From positions 1 to 64,000 of the forward strand of contig VCJN01002824.1 of assembly GCA_006384855.1 (NCBI GenBank): 64,000 nucleotides of DNA, written 5' to 3'. This DNA is from Tetraselmis striata (Eukaryota; Chlorophyta; Chlorodendrophyceae; Chlorodendrales; Chlorodendraceae). Of the stretch, positions 22,501 to 35,407 are shown piece after piece; positions within the stretch are counted from its first letter, which is position 1; every line of letters starts with the position of its first letter. A program made the translations under genes and the position numbers. Under the pieces are notes generated by a model. The model saw only the letters and a list, made by a program, of their open reading frames with translations. It ran no database searches and was not told the origin of the DNA.

Positions 22501-24310
22501 TGAGGGATCGCGATGCTGCCGCGGCAAGGAATGTAGATTGGCAGCACAAACTCTGACCGCGTGGCCAATTGCCCGTATACGGAAGGGACTGGGCCGGTTT
22601 GAAAGGTTTACGTGCACAGAGCACGTCGTGAAGCCCGTCGGTGATAAATAAAGCGCCTGAGCAATCGATGCATATGTCGTATTTGTCCCCTGTACTGCCC
22701 GCATTACTGTGCTACATGCCCACAGTATGTGTGAAGGAGTGGACATCGCATGACTACATGCCTTGAGGCAGATTGCGTGGAGATCTCCGAGGTGCGATTA
22801 ATCCATGCAGACCGCCTCTAAATTGCACCATTGGACGAGTCGTTTGGTTATGTACATACTACAATGTTAATTTTGCAAATGATTGTGGCATCACATGCAG
22901 AATTGGCAAAGCACCTATGCGTTCCCGCGCCATGGGGACATGTGTGTCTCTACACGGCAAAGTGCGGCCTCTTTGATCATCGCGATTCGCTCTTGTGGGA
23001 AATCGGCTCTCGATATGAAGACGTGGATCTGTGGAACACTGTGTAGGATTGCGTGCTGGGAGGGCTGGAGGTGTGCTATCGCTAGACAGTGTGGGAGGAG
23101 CGAATTATTACTGCGGACTTTACGAGGAGTGCACTGCGTCAGACCTGATGGAATGGATGATCGATGAGAGGACGCCGTGTACATCCGCGCCGCTTCTCTC
23201 TATGGAACCACCAAGCCATGTAAGGGTCCGTCACGGCATGTGTCCAGTGCACCTGGGACAGACTTTGGCACCTCGCCCCATGTAACTACTCAGCACATGC
23301 AACATACGTATGTTGGCACGTGGTACATTCCCGCTCGCGCAATACCCCGCGCAAACGACATTTATGTTATGTCTTCGAACATCGCCGCCGTTATTGAGCA
23401 AAAACTTCAAAAGTTCATCGTTCTCCTTCGGAAAACTCGCAGTGCCTCGAGACGAGCCTTGACAACGTCGGTGACATACGAGGCATGCCTGCCGAGCATT
23501 CTCGGAGAAACCTGGTCGGCCGGCACGTGTAATGTGGGGTGAAGTGGGGTGGTCCGAAACATACGGTACGCACATGAATCAGTTGCGAAATATTGATTCG
23601 CACTATTCTGGCATGATTCGAGATGATTTCGCGCTAGATTTATAGTACATCCGTCCATGGACCCGTTCAAATATCGAATGTCGTTTTTGCGCCGTGAGCT
23701 TCGTGCCACATATTCCTAGTTTGCAGTTGGTAAGCGCCTAAATGAGGTGTTGGCGACGTGCAAGAATCTGCGAATCCCAATCTTGAAATGTTTAGAAGCT
23801 TTATCCACAGCCACATAATTGTTCGTGGCCTGCCGTCCACATTGACGCATTTGCGAAGGCGATGGTGCGCTCGCGCCATCGCATGGCAAGCACCAACAGT
23901 TTGCAACAATGCAAACGATGAGAGTGATGCACGTGCACATCAACTTTGCCGTGATTGTCACTCGATGCATCCTCATTGCTATTGGGGTGTATGCGCACTT
24001 ATTCAACCTCTTTCTAAGAACTTCATTTTCCCTTGTCACGTTCTCAACCGCATCCTCGGTAGACTATAGTGCAGTGAAGCGCTACCATTCATGCGGACCT
24101 CTGCAACATTAAGCGACACATCCAGAAACTTACTTTGAAGCTGGCGCCCATGTTATCCATCCACCGGAGCATAGCGTACATGCCAGATGGCCTAATCGGT
24201 GGGAGCAATGCTTGCAAGACTCCGCCCCGGCCGCCTTTAGTATGGTGCAATCCTTTGAAGCGTCGCTTTTCTGTCAGGCAAACCTCCCATGTAACGTGCA
24301 AGTAGAAACG
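19543..24310. other. Lower-GC island of fragmentary, unrecognised coding-like frames
   Basis: Base composition is near balanced, unlike the flanking genes. Minus-strand pieces near 21000-21100 (SIAYAFWIYCVHDLGIDVRR) and 20650-20830 (LQRERAVLRYYTEPGQKGPL), and plus-strand pieces at 22127-22399 (FKEHLELWWQACDDNPDDKR) and 22831-23046 (LCVPAPWGHVCLYTAKCGLF) look protein-like. They change frame every 50-100 codons. No family could be assigned. It may be a decayed mobile element, viral insertion or old pseudogene cluster. None of the frames is presented as a gene. Confidence 0.35.
20909..21002. repeat. 52-bp tandem duplication next to poly-G
   Basis: GAGCTCTGCGTCTGGCACTA and the following bases to CATCCTTGGG occur at 20909-20950 and 20961-21002, each preceded by a G tract. 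On the minus strand both encode KDELKDIVPDAELPP. Confidence 0.9.
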
Positions 24311-25003
24311 TAGTAAGTAGCTAGTTCGACTATGCTGCGGTTTGTGACGTGCTGTTCCCGTGAGCGTTCCGTCTCATAAGATGTTTTGACGCACCGCTCT
24401 AGGCGCGGCGCCACATTCTAGCACGGAACACTCTTCTAAGGATTTCGAAGCGTGTCGATCCGATTGGTGATTTTTGTCACGCGTTATTGGCTTCTCCCGG
24501 GGACATGTAGGAAAACCAGGGTGCAGGTAGTAACAAGCAAACAGACATGGCTAGCACATACATTGTCAGCGGTAATCACAGGCAGTAGCGACTAAGGGGC
24601 GCATAATCCGCATCTCGTCATGGACTTTGAGGTGACGGAAAGGAGAGCTGGGTGTCGTCATAAAATCGTGTCTCACGCAAGCGCCGCGGTGGCTAGCTCT
24701 GTGCGTTGCCGTCTGCACCGAATTCCCGTCAACAGCCGACGCATGCTGTCACTCTGCGCCGACCTGCTCGACCTCGGCAGCGCTCGCACACCCGCGCAAT
24801 TTCTTTTCATCCGACCATCGCTGACGAACGCGTTCGCGTCGCAAGCACCTCCTTGCCCGCCCCGTCCATGCCCGAATGTACCTTCCGGGCGCCATTGCAT
24901 TGCGCCAGCGCTGCGGTGTCAGCTCCCGCAGCAAGCACCCGGCGCCGGCTGTCGAGCACCCGTGCCATCCGACACTACCCGTTGGTCTTACGATGACGAC
25001 ACG
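24311..25003. other. Intergenic, nothing recognised
   Basis: Mixed composition. Open frames near 24620-25006 lack motifs and coding character. I see no RNA gene or repeat here. Confidence 0.4.
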
Positions 25004-25252
25004 TAAGTAAAAACGTCAAGTTCGCCCTGGGACATCGACCGAAGCCACCCCAACACTTGACCTCTTGCCAAATGCAGTCGTAGGTTTGGCATAGCCCTTA
25101 GACCATTGCCTCATTCGAACCCCAAAGGGCTAATGCATCAACCGGGTAAACCCAGGACACGCCGGGAGGATATTGCCAAAAATGCATCGGCCAAGAATCG
25201 ATACCCGGACTTCTTGCGTACGAGACGACCGCTCAACCGAGCGGAAAAAGAG
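25004..25252 (-). mobile_element. tRNA-derived SINE, copy 1
   Basis: Read on the minus strand, it starts with a tRNA-like head: an A-box-like GCTCGGTTGAGCGG, then a B-box-like GGGTATCGATTC about 35 nt later. The body ends near CGAACTTGACGTTTTTACTT. About 190 bp of the body matches 28962-29173 in opposite orientation at roughly 85-90 percent, including GTGTCCTGGGTTTACCCGGT and the second GGTTCGAA word. Head plus body plus short T-rich tail is the SINE layout. No target-site duplication was resolved. Confidence 0.6.
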
Positions 25253-25640
25253 ATGCATCGTACGCTGACGACACATTATTATGACGCGCCGCGCGCGCGT
25301 CGTCGTCATAGGGCGCGTGCAGCGCACCAATGTTATACTTGTCCACAAAATCATCCAGGCTCGTCGCGAAATCGATATTCTATGTCCGCTACGGAATACT
25401 TAATGGTTTAACGACCACTCAACGCAACATGAAAGCTTGTTCGTACGTGTGCAATATGTCGCGAGCCCCCCAATCCAAGCATCCAACCAAAACGTATTTA
25501 ATACAGTAGGAGCACATGCATGCCTACAGCATACCACCCTTGCATTGCACAGCTGCCTGGGCGAGTTCGTTGGTTGGACCAGGCTAGGAAAGTTTCCGTG
25601 TGCTCAAAAAGGGGTTACATGTTAGTGGGACATGACGCGA
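25253..25640. other. Intergenic, 3' flank of RPC3
   Basis: No coding region supported. A second TGTAA on the minus strand at 25615-25619 may be an alternative poly(A) signal for RPC3. Confidence 0.4.
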
Positions 25641-25645
25641 TTACA
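25641..25645 (-). promoter_or_regulatory. TGTAA polyadenylation signal of RPC3
   Basis: TGTAA on the minus strand about 85 nt beyond the RPC3 stop; chlorophyte-type motif at the expected distance. Confidence 0.5.
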
Positions 25646-25727
25646 AAATGCGCAGTCGCACACGCAGTGCTCCGAAACCACACGTGCGCCACTTCACACC
25701 CGCAGTGAATGGGGCGCCAAGGGTCAG

Positions 25728-28700
25728 CTAGTAGTCATTGAACACAGCGATCAGGTCGTCCAGTCGCAGCAGGCTGGTGTCCATCAACTCCGTCAGCTGC
25801 TTTATTCGCTCCAGGCGCGCACGGTGCGAGGCGGATAGCGCCTCCGGGTTGTTGTCCAGCATCTCCAGCACCTGCAGCCACACAGCCAAGTCGGCCGAGC
25901 AAAGCCAACGCCTCTGACAAACAGGCGGTTTCATCCATGACCGTATATATGGTCACCCTGATACCGGAACAGTTTTAAACTTGTCCTGTAACAATCGAGG
26001 CGAGATTCGTCTCAAAAGCACAGCGCTTGCCACGCGGCGGCACGATATCACACATATACCCGTAGTCTCAGCGAGAACACACCGCACTAGTACCAGTACT
26101 CGCACACATAGTACTCGTACTAACCCGTAGTATACCATACTCATAATTGCTACACCCCCCCTGCCCTTGGGAAGATAAAAAGTTTTGCAGCATTGCGTGT
26201 AGTAGCTATCCGTTGTCTAGTGTTTCCTGATTGCAACTTGGGAAATGGCTGCAATAATAACCCACAATCCTCTTTGTCCTTCTTCCCCCTTAAGAGCTGT
26301 TTGGGGGCGTATTCAAAGCCCCATTTTTACGAGTATATGTAGATATTCGAGCCCTGCTAGACATCAGTTCCCTCTTCACGGTGTCAGCGTGCTTGGCTCG
26401 CCAGTCAGCGCACAAACCGCCGCGCTCACCTCCTTCTCCTTCTCCAGCTCCGCCGCGTTGCGCGTGCGAACGTTCGCTGCGGCCTTATACAGCTCCCCCG
26501 CCAGATATGTCGTGGACTGGTCGTAGTCCACCCGCCACAGGTAGAACGTGCGCGTGGGCGCGTGGTCCAGCGTCTTGGCGACCTCCTACGGGGGAGCAGC
26601 GCGGTGAAGAAGGTGGGGGAAGGGGGGGGGGGGGGGGGGGGCGGGGCAGCCGCATTAGGCCAAGCCTCACGCAGACATTTCGTTAACACCTCGCCCACAA
26701 CGGGACAAGAGATTGGCACTCAGTCCCTGCGCGCTCAGCAAGGCCAAATGGCAGCCAATCGAACCTGCAAGCTGTCCCAAGGCGACTCACGGCACAAAAA
26801 ACCCTGCCAGCGTTCTTGAACCCCGGCCTCGCAAGCGCAAGCACGACACGGGCACATCCACACGTTCCGATGCCCGCTAAGGGTGCCGACCCGACTAAAA
26901 GAACAGAAAATACTACCAACGCGGTGTGTCTTTACTCGTCCAATTTCAGGCGAATACATCACGATGTCATTACGACAATTAAGAACATTCGCTAGCGCCC
27001 CATTTCTGAGAGCCAAAGAATAGGTTCCTATAGTTGGGTACGCACCCGCTAGTCCTGTGTTCGCCACAGCCTGGCGACGTCCAGCTAGAGCCGCCCCTAC
27101 ATCGGTTTGCGGAGTATGGGCCTCCTCCCATCAAGCACCCCCCCCTCCTGCGTTGCCTCCAACCCTGCTTCCACCACCACGACTGGGTGCGCCTTCCCAA
27201 TGGAACAGGCGTAAAGTACCCACGCACCCAGGTAGCCCGCTGCAGACCAACTTCAAAATAACGACCCCGGCGCTCACGCGTGGCTCATGCATACGAGGGA
27301 GAGTCCGGGGTGGCGTTAGCGAAGATCGCCGTCGTCGCCATCTCCGCAGCGCGGAAAGCTACGGGAAGACACGTGAATCCCACCCCCTGCGCTCTGTAGT
27401 GATTGCTGTAATTTCAGACGATCCCGTCGCGGCATTAGACAACGAAGACCATTTGCCGGCAAAGAAATGTGCGAGCGGAAAACAGGCGTTCCTATAATCA
27501 CGACGGCATCCGTATCCTTATCTCGTTTCCTGTTGGGAAAGACTCCATCATCCAGATGTATATTGATGAATACGCTGTTGGCGGCGACAAGGTGGAAGAC
27601 ACGCGCGTTGGTGACTCTTGCGACCATCATGAAAGTGCGCGGGGCAAGGAGCGGTGGCGCGGGTTCTTCGGTTCATGTTTAGGGTTTTTAGGGCTCCCCC
27701 CCCCCCCCCCTCCCCACCGGGTGGGTTGACCCCCCACGCCCACTTCTCCCAATCCCGCCGAGGACACCACAGAGCAGCCCCAACCGTTCCCTATTATCCC
27801 TAAAGGGCATAATGCTGTTCTAACTCAGTACTTTTTATTCATACACAGACAGTATGTCCGGTCACATGTCCCAGCGTCTACATATCATGCATGAGTGTAC
27901 ACCAATTATTTATTGGAAAGGTGTATTGATCGGCCGTTCACCATCGTCTTCCGCGACGCCGAGCTGCTAGCGAACAGAGTCCAATGCGGCAATGCCGTCG
28001 ACCTATCATAGGCTTAACATTCTATCTATGGGTAGCATGCGTAAACGTGAGTCATCATCAGCAGCTTAGGTTGCTGAAAGACATTGCTGAAACTAAACGC
28101 ACCTAGCAGATATATACGGGTGCCGACCCGGTGCGAAGAAATTCGCCTATAGGAAAGCGCTTGCCTTTTCCGGTCCGAGTGTATAGTCGATATTTGGTAT
28201 CAATCATCTCCCAGTTCATGCATCGCGATGACATGCTACCTGCATGGAGACATATCCCGCCTGCAGCAGCTTGTACAGCAGCTCCCGCGTGTCCTTGATG
28301 GGGCTCATTACCATGTCGGCGATCTGCTTGCGCGGCGCAGGGACAGGGACAGGCAGCCGCAGGGCGTCAAGAGCTCTCGTTTGGGAGGCGTGGCCGGCCA
28401 GGGACCGAGGAGAGCGCGTGGCTCGGCATCGACTGCGAGGCGGAGCGCTTGGCGGGACGCAGAGCGCAGCAGCTGTGCGCGCCTTGTGGTCGGCGTCAGC
28501 TGCGGGGGTTACAGGCTACAGAGCCGGTCCGGCGGATTTGGGACAAATGCGCATGTCCTGTTGTGGCCCCGTTTTTCCTGATAGACACATACGGAAGAGC
28601 AGCACAGTTGCGTATTCCGTGCAACTAATTGAACACGGTCCACGGGGCCGAAAATAATGATTAGGTTTGCATCTTCTCGTCGGAATATTCGCGATTTATA

Positions 28701-31700
28701 ATGACTCATTTCTCCGTTTAAATAGTTTTTCCCTCTGCTCGGGGTCGAAAACGTTTTCCATCCGCGGACTGTCTGTGTTTGTACGGTGCAGTCATTCTGC
28801 GACACGGCCTGCTGTGTGGATAATCCTTCCTTAGCAAACACACGGCGTCCGCTTAGAATCCAGCCCCCTCATGCGAGCGCGCTCCCGGACGGATCCCCTG
28901 ATTGAATTTGCACGTTGGGAGCCTTGGCTTTGCCGGCCAAAATGAATTGGACCGCCACCGGGGTCCCGGTATTGATTCCTGGCCGATGTATGTTCGGCAA
29001 TATCGTCCCGGCGTGTCCTGGGTTTACCCGGTTGATGCATTAGCCCTTCGGGGTTCGAACGAGGCAATGGTCTACGGGCTATGCCAGACCTACGACTGCA
29101 GTTGGCGTAAGAGGTCAAGTGCTGGGGCGGCTTGGGCCGATGTCCCGGGGCGAACTTTACTTTTACTTTTACCGCACCACCGGGAGATCGTTCAGTTCTG
29201 AAGTTACGGCGAGTCGCGACACATTCCGGTTCGACCCAGGCGTCGAGTGCGCGGCGAGTATCAAGTGAATCAAGCGGCAAGCAATACAGTCATGAGCGCC
29301 GTAGAATTAAATACGGTTCGCGGGGGGTAAAATAACGAATTGTTTTGCACCGTTTGGTCGGAATATTCTTGCTGTATTTGTGTTGTATTCTGATTTATCT
29401 CTCCCCCCTTTCGCGCGCGGAAAGAGGGGGGGGGGGGGGTCGAAAACGTTATTTAGTGGTCGAGTGGAGTCCATTCCGCCGAAAACTTCCCTAGCTTGCC
29501 CTCGCGTGAAGTTGCAAATGTGGTCGGGCATCATCAACCTTCAATGACCCAATCCCCTTACACACTCCGGATCTGGGCAACTTTGAGACGAGCGAGCCAA
29601 CAAGTCGGCCCGGGAGCGCGCGGTGGTGGTGTGGGTTCGGAAGCGCGCAGCCCGAGGGGGGGGGGGGGGGGTCTTACCTGCTTCTGCTCCAGCTGGTGCC
29701 GCTGGAACAGGAGGCGGTAGATGCGCAGCGCCACGACGCCAAAGCGCTCCCGGATGACGCACTCCGCCTCCTGCGGCGCGCACAGCCTCTCAGCGCCTGG
29801 AGGGAGTTGGGCGCAGTTGCAATCGCTGAGAGGGGCGCACGCCCCACCCGGAGAGGGGGTGGTGGAGAATGGATGGGGGGGCAACCTTGAGCTTAATCAC
29901 GTCCAGCATGCGCTCCATGTTGACGCAGTAGTTGGCGCCGTAGGCGGTGTCGCCCACAAACATGACAAACTCGAGGGGATCCTGGCAAATCTCCTGCGTG
30001 GCGGCAACCAAGGCGCCACCAGGGGTCAGCCCCCCCCCCCCCCCCCCCCCCGCCACACACACCACCATTCACTGTTCAAGTTCCATGGAGTTAGGCGCAA
30101 TTAAAGTCCAACGCTGCCTGCAGTCATCCCCCCCCCCCCCCCCCACAAAAAAACGGAAACATTTCGGCCATTTCCCTCCATTCCATGCAGGCTGCAGCCA
30201 CAACACCCGACGTATGTTCGGCGGTGCCGCTTATCTGAGTTCCCTTCCATGTGAGCATCAGCACGGCTCAGCGCGAACTACAGCTCGCCAGGCTGCATGG
30301 CCCTGCGGGTAGGGGCTGGGGGGAGGGGGGGGGGAGTGCCCGCACCCGGAGCGTGTCTGCCGCGTTGATTCCCGCCAGGTCAGGCTCGTCCTGCTGCCGC
30401 TTCTCCATGTACGCGCGCACCTCCGTCGTCGTCATCTGGCCGCCAAGGGGACAGGGATCCCGCCATGTTATCAGCATCATCACTCTGCTTCCAGCGGCCA
30501 TGCCCGCCTCTCTTCAATCCCCCCCCCCCCCCCCCCCCCCCACTGGGCGCCTTCCTCTCCGCCCCACGCGCATGAATTGCCCATCACAGCCCTGTCAGGT
30601 GCGGAGAGGGTGGGGGTGGGGGGTCTCACGGCCCGCGTCTGCGCCTGTGCCAAGCAGGTCTCTGAGACACGCCCCACCGCCAGCATGGCCTCCACCTGCC
30701 AGGCAAGCGCACACCAAGGTGGCGAAAGGAGCGGGCGCCCGTGAGCCGGGCTGCAATGTCCCGAGGCAGCCGGTGGGTTGAGGAGCGGGGGAGGAGGGGG
30801 GGGGGAGAGCGGGGCGCACCACCGCCGCCGAGGCCACGTCCATCTTCTCCCGCACCAGCTCCACGCACAGCTTGTGCCGGAAGCGCCGGTTGAACTCCTC
30901 CGCGTTCACCCGCCACAGCACCGTCGCCACGCTGTCGACCTCTGCGAGCCCGCCGCGGTAGGGCGGGGCAGCCGGCGTCACGCTCCCGCACCAGAAGCGG
31001 CTCAATGGAAGAGGGGGGGGGGAGTGGGGGTGAGGGGGTTCAGGGTGCGGGGGGACACCTTCGCTGCCGTCGGCCTCCTCCAGCGTGCGCTTCTGCCCCA
31101 ACTCCTGCGCCGTGCGGCCGCTGTCCTGGAACTCAAACATGTCCAGCGGCAGCCGGAAGCGGTCCTTCTCGTACTTGGCGTGCGGCGCCAGGCGCTGCGC
31201 CACCACCGCATCCTGCTCCGCCTGCGCCGACTTGGACTTTGTCTTGTTGGTGATCGGGGCCTGGCGGGGGCAGCGCCAGGCAGCCCAGAAGTAGCGGGAT
31301 CAGGACTCCGGCAGCAGGGTATTGGGCTGGGCTGTTGGGGGTGGGGGCGGGGGGGGGGGGGTGGAGGAGGGGGGGCGGCGCCATCCGCTGTGCCCAATAA
31401 GAGCGCCCATGGAAGGCGACATCCCACCCGGGGATGACCCACGGCGACGCCCCGTTCCAGATGCACGCCACCCCCGTCTGCTCCAGCAGTAGGCGGAGCA
31501 GAGCGAACCGGCGATCCTGCCTGCCGATCTGTCCGCCCGCCTGCTTACTTATTTGCGGGCGGGCGGGCTTGCTTGCAGACTGTTACCTCGTCGCGTCGCT
31601 AATTGCGGACTAGGCGTGTCCCGGTAGCGTTTCTTGGTGCAGGTTTATCAACACACGCTGCAAATTAAATGAGATAGCGGTATTTATGATATTACCAGTG

Positions 31701-34083
31701 TAAGACAAATGTGCACCGTTACAAGGACTTCAGGTGGCCTGTTATCGATGATGGTGCACGGCGACTGCAGCCGTGGTCCTCCTCGCAGTCTACTCCCCCC
31801 CCCCCCCCCAGCTTTACGGTGTAGGGGTTTAGGTTTCTAGGGAAACCCTAAACCCGCGCTGAAACCCCCTCCCCTTTGCCGCCCCTGAACAACCGTCTCC
31901 CCATTCATTCATCCACCCATCCATCCACCCATCCATCCATCCATCCATCCATCCGCATGCAAACGGAGCGGTGGCTCCTGCCACCCCGACAGCGCCTATC
32001 AACAGCCTTTCTTGCAGCCGAGCCTGCTGCACAGCAAGGGCGTGGGGGTGCGTGCAGGAGGATGAGAAGGAAGACGGGGGGGGGGGGGGGGGGGGGCGCA
32101 GAGGGAATGGGCGCCGTGCTCGGACCTTCTGTGGCAGCGGCAGCGTCGCCGGCGGGGCGCGCTCCACAAAGCGCGCCTGCACCATGGTCATCAGCGTGCC
32201 CACTACCTCGGAGCGCACCTCCTCCGCCGGCTGCCCCTGCTTGGCCGCCAACTGCAGCGCCAGCTGCGCCGCGCCGCGTGCCCACCGCAACCCGGCCGCC
32301 GTCAGCCCGGACAGCCATGCTCCCCGCACCCGCCCACATGCCCGTGGGTGCGGCTGCTGACAATCGCATCACTGCAGCAGGCCGCTCAATGCTCCGTGAT
32401 CGAGGATGGCAAAGCCACGCGGGGGTGTACATGAGCGGCCACTTTTGGCCCTGGTGTGCTACAAGCTCGAAAAGGCCAGGCCATGGATCAGAACGCCGGG
32501 GGGATGCCCCCGCCCTATTTGCGAATTGGATCAGAGGCCACCCTGAGGCCCTGCGTGAGAGGCCCGTGATGTGTGCCCGTGCGCCGTATGCCAACCGATA
32601 AGAGGAGAAACAAATCACTATGGAAGCAAGTGGGATCCAGTCAATCAAGTGGATAAGTTAATCAAGTGGGATTGCCCGACCGGTTCCGATACGGAGCAAG
32701 GCGGCTCTGATTCTGAGCCTGTCGCCCCCGGCGCGGTACCGCAAACAAACTGTACATGGGCCGTCGCCGAGCTTTGGGTTCGCTGTGTATGCCTGTTTTA
32801 TCCCCCCCCCCCCGCGGAGGAGGGAAAACGATAAATATAAATGTAACCGATGCAAGGGCTTAGTTGCTTGCCCAACTGGGAAGCGGTGATGCCCTCCACC
32901 ACCTGCAGCTTCATGTAAGGTTGCCCTCCGCTCTCTCTCGCTCTCTCTGTTTGTGAGGCGGAAAAGACTTCATCATTTTGGCGACACACGAACCCCATTG
33001 AGTGTTGCGGTGGTCATCGGGGCATTGCCGCCGCGCGAGGCGGGGATGGCAGGGAGGAGGATGCGGGTGAGGGGGGGGGGGGGGGGGGGGATACCTGCTC
33101 CACCCGCATGCGCCCATGCTCCAGCAGCGACTCCAGCACCAGCTCCGCCAGCTCCCCGCTGTTGTCACGGATGTAGACGAGGAACTTTGGCTTGCGCAAG
33201 CTCTGCAGGATGGCGCCCGTCGCTGCCTCGTACACGTACACACTACTCTCTGCCGCGCGCAGCGTCGCCTCGCTGACCTGCAGGTACGCGCTCTGCATGC
33301 CCCCAGTGCCGCCATGCCGTCAGCCCGCCCCCCGTGGACAGCCCCCTCCCAGGGCAACAGGCGGGGGAGGGGGGGGGGGGGGGTGGTCGGGGCAATCACC
33401 ACGCAGTTGTGCTGGATGAGCAACAGCAGCGCCTCGCGCAGCTGCGACGCCGGCAGCTGCACCCCACGACTGAGCTCCGCCAGCGTCTGGCATCCGCGAT
33501 GGATGAGGGAGCCACACACGCGCTGCGCCCCGGCGGCAGTGGGGAGGGGGCGGGAATGCGCCAGTGTCCCACCTCAGCTGCGGCAGCCTACTGGTGTATC
33601 CCCCCCCCCCCCCCCCCTTGGGGGCCGCCTGCCCCCCACTGCTGATGTATCCCAACCCCCTTCCTCACGCTGGCACACATGCCCACCGCCACCCCCGTCA
33701 ACCTTTCTCGATGCCAGCCCGCCACGCTGCAGCCGCATTGCAAGTGGGTCGGTAGGTTGGATGTCGGCCCATCGCTGGACAGAGCTAGGGTCTAGGTCGT
33801 TGTTGGGCGGCGGAAGGTGGAGAAGGAGGGAGCGGGGGGGGGGGGGGGGGGGGGGGGGGACACGTATGTGCGTGTGTCTATATATGTGTGTGTTGATATT
33901 TGGGGAGGGGGGAGGGAGGGGGTCTGAGTGCCCTGTGAATGCTTGCTCGCCGCTGCACCAAGCTGGCCGCTACGCGCGAGACATAGGACGCGACAGAGGC
34001 AGCCGCACCTCCGCCAGCTCTCCGAACTGCTCCCGCACCAGCTGCAGGGCCAGCGTGCACGCGTGCGGGCTTCGATAGCTCAT
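25728..34083 (-). CDS. POLR3C: RNA polymerase III subunit RPC3 (POLR3C/RPC82)
   Basis: Thirteen exons on the minus strand: 34009-34083, 33400-33522, 33095-33292, 32126-32263, 31059-31260, 30820-30941, 30630-30695, 30346-30435, 29886-29993, 29678-29770, 28240-28326, 26430-26585, 25728-25871. Every junction keeps phase, giving 533 residues, the length of human RPC3. RPC3 is a winged-helix subunit of the Pol III initiation subcomplex (with RPC6 and RPC7). Diagnostic blocks are [14 protein letters not shown] in the first winged helix, [82 protein letters not shown] and the C-terminal helical hairpin ending [10 protein letters not shown]. Introns are long (26586-28239 is 1.65 kb) and hold poly-C tracts just after several donors. 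A SINE sits in the 28327-29677 intron. The coding frame is undamaged, unlike the ATPase gene. Confidence 0.95.
28962..29173 (+). mobile_element. tRNA-derived SINE, copy 2 (head truncated or diverged)
   Basis: Lies inside an RPC3 intron, opposite to that gene. It begins at the B-box-like GGTATTGATTCC, shares the body of copy 1, and ends in CTTTACTTTTACTTTTA, a short simple-repeat tail typical of SINE 3' ends. The sequence left of 28962 no longer matches copy 1. Confidence 0.6.
31903..31954. repeat. (CATC)n microsatellite
   Basis: About twelve CATC/CACC tetranucleotides in the RPC3 intron 31261-32125. About 50 bp to the left, near 31825-31856, is a small palindrome of telomere-like words (GGGTTTAGG ... 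CCCTAAACCC). Confidence 0.9.
33834..33859. repeat. Poly-G tract, 26 bases
   Basis: In the first RPC3 intron; the transcript strand has poly-C here. Confidence 0.9.
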
Positions 34084-35407
34084 CGCATCCACCAGCCCCG
34101 GGCCAGGTAGGCGTTCCGGGAGGAGCGCTTGCCGCCGCAGCCGCCGCCGCCGCCACCGCTGGCGACGGCCGCCGACGGCTGAAGGGCTGCTGCCTGATCG
34201 ACGACCGGCTGCGCCCGAATAGGCGACGGGCCTGTCGTGAGACGCACACACGTGCCTGGCTGCGTAGCGCCTCGGGCCGTCAGTTTGCCGCGCGTTTCTC
34301 TCAGCAATCACGAAAGCAGCGCAGCGATGGGGGTGGGCAATCTCTGTTATTGCTATAGCGACCACGCTATCATCGTTCTCCTTAAACCGCGAACCCAACA
34401 CTGAGCGATGGGGTTTAGACAGTGGAGCGCAGGCGCGCAGAGGCCGCCGGCTCCGCGGCGGAGCTGGGGCCCGGGGGGGGGGGGGGGGGGGGGGAGGCGG
34501 TCCCGAAAACCACCGCATTTTTCATACAGTATTTGATGTTTTTACTGATTACAACGGGTGAATTCTGAACACTACTGCCAAGTTTTAGTGCTAAATACTA
34601 AGTTGCTGTCCAGGAAATGCCAGCCGTGCAATAAGCAGGGGCTGTTCAGGAAATGCAAGCTAGACAAGCTGATGAATATGAAATAACAGCACACATGTCA
34701 GAAAGTAGCGCTAAGTAGCGACGAAGTCATAACCGTCTTGCACGACGTCGAACGGGGGTCGTGGGAGGCTCGAAGCCGCGAGCGACGAACCGCAGAGCGT
34801 TGATTCGACGATCGAGGTCGGGTCGATCGACAAGGTAGAAAAAGACGACAACGATGTCGCGCGAATCTTGAACACAAACTAAGGATTAAATGCACAACGA
34901 CTTGCACATGCACGGAAGAAAGTCACGGCGATCAATTAAAATTCTGCATCCGCTAAGCGTGCCGGCCAGCTTCAGACAGGCAATACAACAAAAAACAGTG
35001 CAAGGCAGAGCCCGAAATCAGAGATCATGTGCGAGAAAGCGAGAGATTTACCATATGGCGGTGGCACCGCGGCACCGGGCAGCAGAGAGAGAGAGAGCGC
35101 AACCCGAGGGTAGAGGGACATGCTGGAAGATCGGGAAGCTGATATTCGGGACTCGATGCTAGGCGATCGTAGGAAATTTGAAAGCGTTTATTCGGCATGA
35201 GGATGGGGTTCTGGGTACTGTCCCTCTTGCGGGGCTAGCCGCTCTATTTATACCCCTACCACTTCCGCACGCGGTGACGCAGGATTGCGGGGAGGATAGC
35301 GTGCGCTCCGCCGACCCTCGCGCCATATGCGACGAACGGTACGTATCGCGTACTTTGCTATGTAACGCGAGGAGTATTATTTGGAATATTTCTTATGCGA
35401 TGTTGGC
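34084..35407. other. Upstream region of RPC3 and intergenic DNA
   Basis: GC-rich up to about 34500, with a poly-G tract at 34473-34494, then AT-richer. No protein-coding frame is supported. A GA-rich run (AGAGAGAGAGAGAGCGC) lies at about 35083-35100. Confidence 0.5.

Noticed and set aside
19100-24310. Calling the island an integrated giant virus
   Set aside because: No hallmark capsid, packaging ATPase, polymerase or transcription-factor motif could be read; composition alone is not enough.
26979-27730. Short ORFs on both strands in the large RPC3 intron
   Set aside because: No motif, frame breaks and telomere-like/poly-C sequence at the end; treated as intron.
25004-29173. The two inverted SINE copies as terminal inverted repeats of one 4-kb DNA transposon
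   Set aside because: The three last RPC3 exons lie between them with intact coding sequence; a tRNA-like head and simple-repeat tail fit separate SINE insertions.
31433-31490. Possible extra RPC3 exon ([15 protein letters not shown] on the minus strand)
   Set aside because: Adjacent exons join in phase without it and the resulting protein already has the full family length and alignment.
32850-32940. Possible extra RPC3 exon ([15 protein letters not shown] on the minus strand)
   Set aside because: RMRVEQ joins directly to [11 protein letters not shown] in phase, matching the family; this stretch has no counterpart.
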